A stretch of 8,914 nt of DNA from an uncultured Kineothrix sp. (GCA_910588855.1 CAJUSR010000050.1:1-8914), one strand, 5' to 3'. Shown: positions 1 to 5,838, counted from the first letter of the stretch. Made by a program: numbers and translations. The notes: generated from the sequence alone by a model not told the origin.

Positions 1-27
1 CGTACAAAAGCCACTTGCACAATATTC

Positions 28-63
28 TTTTGTGCCATCTGCCAAGCGGCACTGCCGGGCAGA
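28..63. repeat. 36-nt interspersed repeat, copy A
   Basis: This stretch matches 2129-2164 in the same orientation at 32 of 36 positions (differences at 41, 43, 52 and 59). It can fold as GTGCC (32-36) with GGCAC (48-52). In the other copy the one change inside that stem turns a G-C pair into G-U, so the helix survives. CTGCC (39-43) could instead pair with GGCAG (58-62). An additional inverted repeat, ACAAAAG (4-10) with CTTTTGT (27-33), lies just upstream. No coding frame is supported here. It is probably a family of non-coding dispersed repeats, but only two copies can be seen. Confidence 0.7.
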
Positions 64-74
64 CCTTTTGACAC

Positions 75-131
75 CCGAATCCATATAGTAAAGTTCTCCG
101 AATAGGAAAGTTCTCCGAATTTCCTATATGG
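75..131. repeat. Direct repeat inside competing hairpins
   Basis: AAAGTTCTCCGAAT occurs twice, at 90-103 and 107-120, with a further CCGAAT at 75-80. The repeats sit inside an inverted repeat, CCATATAG (81-88) with CTATATGG (124-131). A second, mutually exclusive hairpin is ATAGGAAA (102-109) with TTTCCTAT (120-127). The 3' arms overlap, so only one fold can form at a time. The element is non-coding. It could be a dispersed palindromic repeat or part of the 3' untranslated region of a gene to the left of the window. Confidence 0.55.
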
Positions 132-149
132 CAAAAAGCAATCATCACA

Positions 150-192
150 CTGCGGCGGAGGGGAAGCATGTCGCTGCCGCGACCCGCCGCAG
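150..192. other. GC-rich two-helix structured element
   Basis: CTGCGGCGG (150-158) pairs perfectly with CCGCCGCAG (184-192). Nested inside is GTCGC (170-174) with GCGAC (179-183), closed by a TGCC tetraloop and stacked directly on the outer helix. An 11-nt unpaired strand (159-169) lies on the 5' side. The fold ends five bases before an intrinsic terminator. It lacks a T-tract of its own, so it is not itself a terminator. It may be the structured end of an upstream transcript or a small RNA; I do not recognise a known riboswitch class. Confidence 0.5.
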
Positions 193-197
193 GCGGA

Positions 198-223
198 GAA
201 TCCTGCAAGCAGGATTCTTTTTT
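198..223 (+). terminator. Intrinsic terminator before the kinase promoter
   Basis: GAATCCTG (198-205) pairs with CAGGATTC (210-217) around a CAAG loop and is followed by six T residues (218-223). It ends transcription entering from the left of the window and insulates the consensus promoter that starts seven bases downstream. Confidence 0.85.
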
Positions 224-229
224 ATTTTA

Positions 230-258
230 TTGACAGTATTATGGCGAAAACATATAAT
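230..258 (+). promoter_or_regulatory. Perfect sigma-A promoter of the kinase/radical SAM unit
   Basis: The -35 hexamer TTGACA (230-235) and the -10 hexamer TATAAT (253-258) are both exact consensus and are separated by 17 bases. Transcription should begin near 265. This leaves a leader of about 45 nt before the ATG at 311 and makes the ATG at 275, which has no ribosome binding site, an unlikely start. Confidence 0.9.
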
Positions 259-310
259 GGCTTTGTGAATAAGGATGGTTTGGTATTTGGCTGGCATAGG
301 AGGGAAAGAA

Positions 311-1147
311 ATGTCTCATAATAATCAGAAAAAAATAGCCGTAATTAATGACTTGTCCGGGTTTGGGCGGTGTTCCCTTACGGTGTCTTTGCCGATTATT
401 TCATATCTCGGTATCCAATGTTGCCCAATCCCCACCTCTATCCTTTCCAACCATATGGGGTTTGAGGAGTTTTTTTTCGATGATTATACTGGCCGGATGG
501 AAGAATATATTGGAAAGTGGCGGAAACTGGGGCTTAAATTTGAAGGGATTACTTCAGGATTCCTTGGCTCTAAGGAGCAGATTGAGACAGTCATCCGGTT
601 TATCAGAGAGTTTGGCGGAGGGCAGACGAAGGTGGTCATCGATCCGGTCATGGGGGATAATGGCAGGATATATGCCACCTATACCGAAGAGATGTGTGGG
701 GAAATGCGGCGATTAATAGAATATGCGAATATCATTACGCCAAATCTGACGGAATGTTGCCGTCTGACGGATACGGTTTATAAGGAAGAGGGATGGGAAG
801 AAGAGGAACTGTATGGGATGGCGGGGAAACTGCTTGGGCAGGGGCCGGAGAAAGTGGTTATTACAGGGATTTTACAGGGGGATTTTATAGCCAGCTATGC
901 GGTGGAAAAGGGGAAGGAACCGAAAATGATACAGGTGCATAAAGCAGGTACGGAGCGTTCCGGCACAGGAGATGTTTTCGCTTCTATTATAGCTGCGGAT
1001 GCAATCAATGGGGTAGGTTTTGAAGATTCGGTGAGGAAAGCTTCGGATTTCGTAAGGGAAGGGATTTTGAAATCGGTAGAATTGGACATTCCCTCTACGG
1101 ACGGGGTATGCTTTGAAGAAATTTTGTATACATTAAAACGGGATTGA
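311..1147 (+). CDS. Pyridoxal/pyridoxamine kinase (PdxK/PdxY type)
   Basis: This 278-aa cytoplasmic enzyme of the ribokinase superfamily should phosphorylate pyridoxal, pyridoxamine or pyridoxine with ATP, salvaging vitamin B6 to the active cofactor. The N-terminal segment reads INDLSGFGRCS (residues 12-22), typical of PdxK/PdxY. The central VIDPVMGDNG stretch (D111, D116) and an ITPN segment fit the nucleotide-binding half. The C-terminal GTGD motif (218-221) supplies the catalytic Asp221 and anion hole. The length is normal for the family. The start at 311 is preceded by AGGAGGG (298-304), whereas an in-frame ATG at 275 lies only about ten bases from the predicted transcription start and has no binding site. 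The gene is first in a two-gene unit and stops 32 bases before the radical SAM start. Whether pyridoxal or pyridoxamine is the preferred substrate cannot be read from sequence; hydroxymethylpyrimidine kinase is a less likely alternative. Confidence 0.9.
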   Translation: MSHNNQKKIAVINDLSGFGRCSLTVSLPIISYLGIQCCPIPTSILSNHMGFEEFFFDDYTGRMEEYIGKWRKLGLKFEGITSGFLGSKEQIETVIRFIREFGGGQTKVVIDPVMGDNGRIYATYTEEMCGEMRRLIEYANIITPNLTECCRLTDTVYKEEGWEEEELYGMAGKLLGQGPEKVVITGILQGDFIASYAVEKGKEPKMIQVHKAGTERSGTGDVFASIIAADAINGVGFEDSVRKASDFVREGILKSVELDIPSTDGVCFEEILYTLKRD

Positions 1148-1179
1148 GAGAGCCGCCCAAAAGCGGCATGGAGGGTGAT

Positions 1180-1782
1180 ATGACAATATTATATGAATTG
1201 CATGATAATTTATATGTGAACTTAACGAACCGTTGCCCATGTGCGTGTACTTTTTGTCTGCGGCAGACGAAAGATGAAATGAACCATTCCGGCAGTTTAT
1301 GGCTGGAGAGGGAACCTTCCGTGGAAGAAGTGGAAAAGGAATTTGGCAAATTTGATATGGGGAAATATAAAGAAGTAGTATTCTGCGGTTTTGGCGAACC
1401 TACGGAACGTCTGGAAGATTTGCTTGCGATTGCCGCTTATGTGAAGGCACAATACGGTATGGTTGTCCGGGTCAATACAAATGGATTGTCGGATTTGATT
1501 CATGGAAAAGATACAACGCCTATGTTTGCAGGGAAGGTAGATATTGTTTCCATCAGCTTAAATACGCCGGACAAGGAGGAATATTACCGTTTGACAAGGA
1601 ATAAGTTCGGCGAGGAGTCATTCGATGGGATGCTTAGATTCGCGGAAAATGTAAAAAAATATGTGCCGAAAGTTGTATTAACTACAGTGGAAACGACGAT
1701 TACGAGGGAAGAAGAGGAAAAGTGCCTGCAGATTTGCGACAAGCTTGGGGTAACTTACAGGATTAGGCAGTGGGAAGACTGA
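1180..1782 (+). CDS. Short radical SAM protein, TatD-associated type
   Basis: This 200-aa iron-sulfur enzyme has the radical SAM cluster motif C19-x3-C23-x2-C26 (NRCPCACTFC), whose three cysteines hold a [4Fe-4S] cluster that cleaves S-adenosylmethionine. FCGFGEPT (68-75) is the GGE-like SAM-binding motif, and VRVNTNG forms a later core strand. The protein is only the core barrel, with no extra cluster or substrate domain. This size and sequence flavour fit the family described as TatD nuclease-associated radical SAM proteins, whose reaction is not established to my knowledge. No TatD gene is visible here; the partner gene is the B6 kinase. The start at 1180 is chosen because GGAGG (1170-1174) lies five bases upstream; an ATG at 1144 would overlap the kinase stop. 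A small hairpin, GCCGC (1152-1156) with GCGGC (1163-1167), sits just before the binding site. An all-A/T inverted repeat (1783-1802) directly follows the stop and could be a weak terminator. Confidence 0.8.
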   Translation: MTILYELHDNLYVNLTNRCPCACTFCLRQTKDEMNHSGSLWLEREPSVEEVEKEFGKFDMGKYKEVVFCGFGEPTERLEDLLAIAAYVKAQYGMVVRVNTNGLSDLIHGKDTTPMFAGKVDIVSISLNTPDKEEYYRLTRNKFGEESFDGMLRFAENVKKYVPKVVLTTVETTITREEEEKCLQICDKLGVTYRIRQWED

Positions 1783-1894
1783 AAATATAAAACTTTATAT
1801 TTATTTAATTTCCAATTGAAAAATTATATGATAAACTACTGTATATCTGAAAATATTTTTCATATTAAATTACAACGTTGGAGAAACCAGCAAG

Positions 1895-2072
1895 AGTTGG
1901 CCGCCTGGTCAACTTATTCTACCTAAGCAGGAGAAAACGCCACAGCGTTGTGAAAAAAACGGAAAGAATTGGGCACCGGGTCAACTCATTTTACCTAAGC
2001 AGGAGAAAACACCGCAGCATTGTGAAATGACCGGAAAAAGTTGGCCGCTGGGGTAACTCATTATGCCTTAAG
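1895..2072. repeat. Three degenerate 72-bp tandem repeat units
   Basis: Units run 1895-1966, 1967-2038 and 2039 to about 2072 (partial). The first two agree at about 59 of 72 positions, including a run of 19 identical bases around CCTAAGCAGGAGAAAAC. Each unit opens with a hairpin-forming segment: AGTTGGCC (1895-1902) with GGTCAACT (1907-1914) in unit 1, kept with one or two mismatches in units 2 and 3. The period is a multiple of three and one + frame stays open through units 1 and 2. However, differences between units fall at all three codon positions, and there is no ATG or ribosome binding site, so I read this as non-coding. The 1783-1894 stretch before it is A/T-rich with small hairpins (for example TGAAAA 1848-1853 with TTTTCA 1857-1862). 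Nothing else is recognised between 2073 and 2128. Confidence 0.75.
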
Positions 2073-2128
2073 GGGCTCATCGGAATGCAACATAGATGGA
2101 ATGGAACAAGACAGTTTTTATAACAAAT

Positions 2129-2164
2129 TTTTGTGCCATCTTCTAAGCGGCATTGCCGGACAGA
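2129..2164. repeat. 36-nt interspersed repeat, copy B
   Basis: This is the second copy of the element at 28-63, in the same orientation with four substitutions. The stem GTGCC (2133-2137) with GGCAT (2149-2153) is retained through a G-U pair. The alternative CTGCC/GGCAG pairing possible in copy A is broken here, so the GTGCC helix is the likelier real structure. The copy lies about 110 bases before the rubrerythrin start, in its 5' region. Confidence 0.7.
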
Positions 2165-2271
2165 GGGAAATGAATTTTTTACACGATGAATATTAAGGGC
2201 CGGAAAACCAGAGAGAAAAGTTGATGGAATTGTATTCTTTCAACTATAAAAGGAAGGAGAACAATAATAAG

Positions 2272-2808
2272 ATGAATTTAAAAGGAACAAAAACAGAGGC
2301 GAATTTACAGGCGGCATTTGCCGGGGAATCACAGGCAAGGAATAAATATTCCTATTTCGCATCCAAAGCGAAAAAAGACGGTTATGTACAAATTGCTGCA
2401 ATTTTTGAAGAGACGGCAAATAATGAAAAAGAACATGCGAAAATGTGGTACAAGCTTCTGCACGGCGGCATCGGCAGTACGGTGGAGAATTTGAAAGCAG
2501 CGGCAGAAGGCGAGAACTTTGAATGGACAGATATGTATGCAGAGTTTGCAAAAGAAGCGAGGGAAGAAGGGTTTCCGGAAATTGCGGATTTATTTGAAGG
2601 GGTTGCTGCTATAGAAAAGGAACACGAGGAGAGATACCGCAAGCTTTTGGCGAATATTGACGGGGATTTGGTATTTTCCAAGGAAGGGGATGTGGTTTGG
2701 CAGTGTGCAAACTGTGGCCATGTATGCGTAGGAAAGAAAGCTCCGGAAACATGTCCGGTATGTGCGCACCCTCAGTCTTATTTTCATGTGAAAGCGGAAA
2801 ATTATTAA
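2272..2808 (+). CDS. rbr: Rubrerythrin
   Basis: This 178-aa cytoplasmic non-haem iron protein reduces hydrogen peroxide to water and is a main oxidative-stress defence of anaerobes. The ferritin-like four-helix domain (about residues 1-127) carries the di-iron ligands in the usual pattern: E19, E52-x2-H55 (NEKEH), and E115-x2-H118 (IEKEH), with acidic residues near 81-84 in the third helix. The C-terminal rubredoxin domain (142-172) has two CxxC knuckles, C145/C148 and C161/C164, that bind the Fe(SCys)4 centre passing electrons to the di-iron site. Both domains are complete. I chose the ATG at 2272 because the protein then begins MNLKGTKTEANL, as in the family, with AAGGAGA (2254-2260) upstream at a slightly long spacing. 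A TTG at 2221 would add 17 unrelated residues. The gene appears monocistronic. No clear PerR box or consensus promoter could be picked out, and no obvious terminator follows. Confidence 0.96.
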   Translation: MNLKGTKTEANLQAAFAGESQARNKYSYFASKAKKDGYVQIAAIFEETANNEKEHAKMWYKLLHGGIGSTVENLKAAAEGENFEWTDMYAEFAKEAREEGFPEIADLFEGVAAIEKEHEERYRKLLANIDGDLVFSKEGDVVWQCANCGHVCVGKKAPETCPVCAHPQSYFHVKAENY

Positions 2809-3013
2809 ATTTCTTTTCCGGAATGATGTACCCCAAATGGGCTTATAAGTAGGCGCCGCATGTAGTAGGCAGATAGTTTGTAATCGGGTATATAAAACCA
2901 GAAGTGGTAAAGTACATATGATGATTATACTGAATAAGACCAGACAGAAAAGCAGTAAAGTTTTATTGGAAAATAAGCAGTATATTTCAGGCTTTATGTA
3001 ATGGGGACACTTT

Positions 3014-4597
3014 TTGGAAAAGGGAGTTGCTAAAGGGAAAGCTGGATTGGGATTGAAGAAATATTGGAGTGTACTTTTTAAAATAGTTTTCAGCCGGACA
3101 ATGATTACATTTGCCCTGTTGCTGGTGCAGGTGTTTTGGCTGTTTGCCGGGTTTAAGTGGCTGGGGGAATATTCGGAGCTGTCTCTGCTGTTTATGCTGA
3201 CCCTCAGTGCAGTACTGCTTGTTTATATTGTGAATAAGGATGAAACGCCGGAATTTAAACTGGCATGGGTTATACCAATATGCGCCGCGCCGGTATTCGG
3301 CGCGTTGCTTTATCTGTTTATCGTTGGGAATTGGGGGAATATAGGGCTGAAGAAGGGGCTGGATAGAAGGCTGAAAGAAACAGGGCCTTTTATGCATACG
3401 GATGGGAAAACGAAGCAGGAGATACAAGGAATGGATTCCCATATGGCAGGAGTTGGCCACTATTTGGAAGAAATCGGCGGCTTCCCGACATACCGGAACA
3501 GCCCGGTGACTTATTTCCCCACCGGAGAAGCCAAGTATCAGGATTTGCTCGCAGAGCTTGAAAAAGCAGAAGAATTTATTTTCCTTGAATATTTTATTGT
3601 AGAGCGGGGAAAAATGTGGAACAGCATTTTGGAGATTTTAAAGCGGAAAGTGAAAGAAGGAGTAGAAGTCCGTTTTATGTATGACGGCATGTGTTCCATC
3701 CTTTTGCTTCCATATTCTTATCCGAAAAAGCTTCGGGCGATGGGAATTAAAGCCAAAATGTTCGCCCCTATACGGCCCCTGATGTCTACATCCCAAAACA
3801 ACAGGGATCACAGGAAGATTTTGGTAATCGATGGGCGTGTGGCCTACACCGGCGGGGTAAATCTGGCAGATGAATATATTAATGAAAAAATGAAATTCGG
3901 GCATTGGAAAGATACTGCAATCAAAGTGGAAGGCGATGCGGTGAAAAGCTTTACCATTATGTTCCTGCAGATGTGGAACAGCTCTGAGTGGGGGCAGGAG
4001 GATTATGCCCGATATATCAGGTCGGATTGGAAAGTGGATGGCAGCAGTCATGGCTTTGTCATCCCTTATGGGGATGGGCCAACCACTCCCGAAAATGTGG
4101 CGGAAACGGTATATTTGGATATTATCCATCATGCCGTCCGGTATGTGCATATTATGACACCGTATTTTATCGTGGATAATGCGATGCTGGATGCGCTCCA
4201 GTATGCGGCACGAAGAGGGGTGGATGTGCGGATTATCATTCCTCATATACCGGACAAAAAGCCAATTTTTGCCATGTCCAGAACATATTATCCGGATTTG
4301 CTGGCAGCAGGGATAAAGGTGTATGAGTATACACCGGGATTTATCCATGCCAAAGTATTTGTATCCGATGACGAGACGGCAGTGGTGGGAACCGTCAATA
4401 TGGATTACCGGAGCTTGTACCATCATTTTGAGTGTGCCGCGTATTTGTACCGGAACGAAGCTGTGGCTGATGTGGAAAAAGACTTTCAGGAAACTTTGGA
4501 ACAGTGCATGGAAGTGGATATGAGATATTATAAACGGATAAACATTTTAAACCGGCTGATGGGGCGTGTGCTTCGTCTGGTGGGGCCTCTGACATAA
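3014..4597 (+). CDS. cls: Cardiolipin synthase (phospholipase D type)
   Basis: This 527-aa membrane enzyme condenses two phosphatidylglycerol molecules to cardiolipin and glycerol. Three hydrophobic stretches (about residues 30-50, 54-73 and 82-105) anchor the N-terminus. Two phospholipase D HKD motifs follow: HRKILVIDG with H266, K268, D273, and HAKVFVSDDE with H445, K447, D452. GGVN and GTVNMDYRS segments follow the motifs as usual. The length is normal for a Firmicute Cls. No ATG fits the N-terminus. The first usable codon after an in-frame stop (2999-3001) is TTG at 3014, with GGGGA (3003-3007) six bases upstream. TTG at 3047 is an alternative that would remove 11 residues. The 205-nt gap before the gene shows no convincing promoter. 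The next gene starts 58 bases after its stop with no terminator between, suggesting co-transcription with the two small genes downstream. Confidence 0.95.
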   Translation: MEKGVAKGKAGLGLKKYWSVLFKIVFSRTMITFALLLVQVFWLFAGFKWLGEYSELSLLFMLTLSAVLLVYIVNKDETPEFKLAWVIPICAAPVFGALLYLFIVGNWGNIGLKKGLDRRLKETGPFMHTDGKTKQEIQGMDSHMAGVGHYLEEIGGFPTYRNSPVTYFPTGEAKYQDLLAELEKAEEFIFLEYFIVERGKMWNSILEILKRKVKEGVEVRFMYDGMCSILLLPYSYPKKLRAMGIKAKMFAPIRPLMSTSQNNRDHRKILVIDGRVAYTGGVNLADEYINEKMKFGHWKDTAIKVEGDAVKSFTIMFLQMWNSSEWGQEDYARYIRSDWKVDGSSHGFVIPYGDGPTTPENVAETVYLDIIHHAVRYVHIMTPYFIVDNAMLDALQYAARRGVDVRIIIPHIPDKKPIFAMSRTYYPDLLAAGIKVYEYTPGFIHAKVFVSDDETAVVGTVNMDYRSLYHHFECAAYLYRNEAVADVEKDFQETLEQCMEVDMRYYKRINILNRLMGRVLRLVGPLT

Positions 4598-4655
4598 ACA
4601 GGGCTGTTGCAGGATAAAGGATAGACGAGAGAATACGGAAAAGAAGTGATGGAAA

Positions 4656-5042
4656 TTGCCAGAGATATTATATGACGGAAGAAAAGTACAGGTTTACGAA
4701 AAATTGCTTGCTTTAGGGGAATATGCAGGACAGACAAGGGAGTGGACGGAAACGCTGTGGGTGGATTTGCTGGGCATTCCTTCTTTATATGAAGAATTGG
4801 TTTATTATTTGGAACATCACGATTACAAAGACCATTTTCAATATGAAGGCTATTCTCTGATTGATTTATATGTATGGCAGATGAACCGGTATAATTTAAT
4901 CAAAGACTTGGGGAAGAATACAGCGGAGTGCAATAAGGAGACAATGGTACTGCGTTCTTTCCGTACAATGATAGAACTAATGAAAAATCCGGAAGAATAT
5001 TTGAAACGGCTGAGGGAAGGCCGGGGAATGGATAGGCTTTAA
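4656..5042 (+). CDS. Conserved-looking 128-aa protein of unknown function
   Basis: I do not recognise a characterised domain. The product is a soluble-looking, mainly helical acidic protein without a signal peptide, membrane segment or cysteine pair motif (a single Cys). It is rich in aromatic residues: W30, W35, W74 and many tyrosines, with dense patches at YEELVYYLEHHDYKDHF (45-61) and YSLIDLYVWQMNRYNL (66-81). The start is TTG at 4656, preceded at five bases by AAGAAGTGAT (4641-4650), a good match to the anti-Shine-Dalgarno complement. An ATG at 4649 runs into a stop after eight codons in another frame. Codon use resembles its neighbours, and it sits 58 bases after cls and 54 bases before a HAAS-domain membrane protein. 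A role linked to the envelope or to these neighbours is only inference from position. It is very likely a real gene, as it fills the gap with a full-length open frame and a good binding site. Confidence 0.8.
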   Translation: MPEILYDGRKVQVYEKLLALGEYAGQTREWTETLWVDLLGIPSLYEELVYYLEHHDYKDHFQYEGYSLIDLYVWQMNRYNLIKDLGKNTAECNKETMVLRSFRTMIELMKNPEEYLKRLREGRGMDRL

Positions 5043-5096
5043 AGGATATTTGGGAACGGGTTTTAGAATGCGTTTTAAAAGAGGAAGAGAGGAACT

Positions 5097-5549
5097 ATGA
5101 CCAGAAGTGAGTTTATGGACAGCTTGCATAGGGCTTTAGCGGGAAGCCTGACAAGCAGCACGGTAAATGAGAATATGCGTTACTATGAGGAGTATTTTGA
5201 TACCCAGATTCGTTCGGGGCAAAGCGAGGAAGAAATTATTGCCGGGCTTGGGGATCCAAGGCTGTTGGCGAAAACGATTATTCAGGCATCAAAATACCAG
5301 GCGCAGAATTTCAGCAACCAGGAATACGATGAAGTATACGAAGATGGTTCACAGGATGATAGCCGGAATGGCAGGGGGGATTCCCCCAAAATCTACCGTA
5401 TGCCGGGGTGGCTTTTGCTTATAATTGTATTGGTTGTAGCGTTTGTGGTAATCAGTGTATTAAGCTCGGTAGTATCCATGCTTCTTCCTATAATTATACC
5501 TGTCTTTTGTGTTGTGCTTATTGTGAGGATGCTTCGGAAAGGAAGCTGA
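5097..5549 (+). CDS. HAAS (DUF1700-like) domain membrane protein
   Basis: This 150-aa protein has an N-terminal helical HAAS-type domain (residues 1-64): MTRSEFMDSLHRAL, then a YYEEYFD helix (29-35) and the signature EEEIIAGLGDPRLLAKTI (44-61). An acidic, probably disordered linker (about 67-97) follows, then two closely spaced hydrophobic segments (about 105-126 and 128-143) and a short basic tail (RMLRKGS). The topology suggests a cytoplasmic N-terminus and a small membrane hairpin. Members of this family are often paired with PadR-type regulators or sporulation and envelope-stress genes; no PadR gene is present here. The start at 5097 has GAGGAAGAGAGG (5081-5092) just upstream. It is the last gene of the probable cls-unknown-HAAS unit, which ends at the terminator at 5594-5627. 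Its biochemical role is unknown; family assignment is by N-terminal pattern. Confidence 0.78.
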   Translation: MTRSEFMDSLHRALAGSLTSSTVNENMRYYEEYFDTQIRSGQSEEEIIAGLGDPRLLAKTIIQASKYQAQNFSNQEYDEVYEDGSQDDSRNGRGDSPKIYRMPGWLLLIIVLVVAFVVISVLSSVVSMLLPIIIPVFCVVLIVRMLRKGS

Positions 5550-5593
5550 AGGGAAAGGGGAGTTGCGCCGTAGTTTTGGAGATAGTTTTGTAG

Positions 5594-5627
5594 AAAAAAG
5601 AGTTGCCTGTCAGGCTAACTCTTTTTT
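5594..5627 (+). terminator. Strong, symmetrical intrinsic terminator
   Basis: AAAAAAGAGTT (5594-5604) pairs with AACTCTTTTTT (5617-5627), continued by GCCTG (5605-5609) with CAGGC (5611-5615) and one bulged T (5616). The A-run before and T-run after the stem mean it could stop transcription in either direction. It closes the transcription unit that ends with the HAAS-domain gene. Confidence 0.9.
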
Positions 5628-5674
5628 GGGTTTGTACGACATGGGTGCGCCCGAACGGGCGAAAGCCATTACTC

Positions 5675-5737
5675 ATAAACTGAACAGGGCGCGAGTGCGG
5701 ATAAAATCAATTGCCGATAAAATGAATAGAGCGCCAG
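5675..5737. repeat. 21-nt direct duplication, 42-nt offset
   Basis: ATAAACTGAACAGGGCGCGAG (5675-5695, quoted here as a motif of 21 positions whose key part is CTGAACAGGGCGC) recurs at 5717-5737 with four substitutions. A separate short hairpin, CGCCC (5648-5652) with GGGCG (5657-5661) and a GAAC loop, lies just upstream. An open frame crosses the region but also crosses the terminator at 5594-5627, so I treat it as non-coding. Confidence 0.5.
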
Positions 5738-5755
5738 AAAGGGTCTGGCGCTCTA
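5727..5755. other. Perfect 12-bp hairpin without T-tract
   Basis: TAGAGCGCCAGA (5727-5738) pairs perfectly with TCTGGCGCTCTA (5744-5755) around a five-base loop, AAGGG. On the + strand it is followed by ATGAGGGGAG rather than T residues, and on the - strand only by an interrupted T-rich stretch. It is therefore not a good intrinsic terminator in either direction. It may be a stabilising RNA stem, a protein-binding site or part of a dispersed repeat. Confidence 0.6.
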
Positions 5756-5788
5756 ATGAGGGGAGTATAAATAATTAATATAAGGGTC

Positions 5789-5825
5789 TATAAATAGAAA
5801 CGATGAAGGGTTATTTCTATTTATA
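5789..5825. repeat. 12-bp AT-rich inverted repeat
   Basis: TATAAATAGAAA (5789-5800) is exactly complementary to TTTCTATTTATA (5814-5825) across a 13-nt loop. It lies between the GC-rich hairpin at 5727-5755 and the direct repeats upstream of the small asparagine-rich gene. Its role is unknown; candidates are a regulator site or an RNA stem. Confidence 0.6.
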
Positions 5826-5838
5826 ATGTTATTATAGC

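Noticed and set aside
275..310. Upstream ATG start for the B6 kinase
   Set aside because: It would be only about ten bases after the predicted transcription start with no binding site. The ATG at 311 has AGGAGGG at correct spacing and gives the usual family N-terminus.
1816..1845. Promoter TTGAAA / TGTATA that could transcribe the tandem repeats
   Set aside because: The -10 element is poor and the region is A/T-rich, so such matches are expected by chance. I did not list it as a feature.
1869..2030. Open frame through the 72-bp repeats giving a repeated RVNSFYLSRRK-type peptide
   Set aside because: There is no ATG or ribosome binding site, unit 2 ends in TGA, and differences between units are not concentrated at third codon positions.
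1895..2072. CRISPR array
   Set aside because: The units are contiguous diverged 72-bp repeats without unique spacers between identical short repeats, and no cas gene is present.
2221..2250. Rubrerythrin promoter TTGATG-18-TATAAA
   Set aside because: Transcription from it would start near 2257, inside the ribosome binding site at 2254-2260, so it cannot make a translatable message from the chosen start.
3638..4426. Long minus-strand open frame opposite cls
   Set aside because: It lies entirely inside a clear cardiolipin synthase gene, has no recognisable motif, and its composition follows from the opposite coding strand.
5563..5778. Plus-strand 71-codon open frame with a basic NRAxxR-repeat peptide
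   Set aside because: It starts at a TTG with no properly spaced binding site and runs straight through the strong terminator at 5594-5627 and two further hairpins. The repeated peptide is explained by the DNA duplication at 5675-5737.
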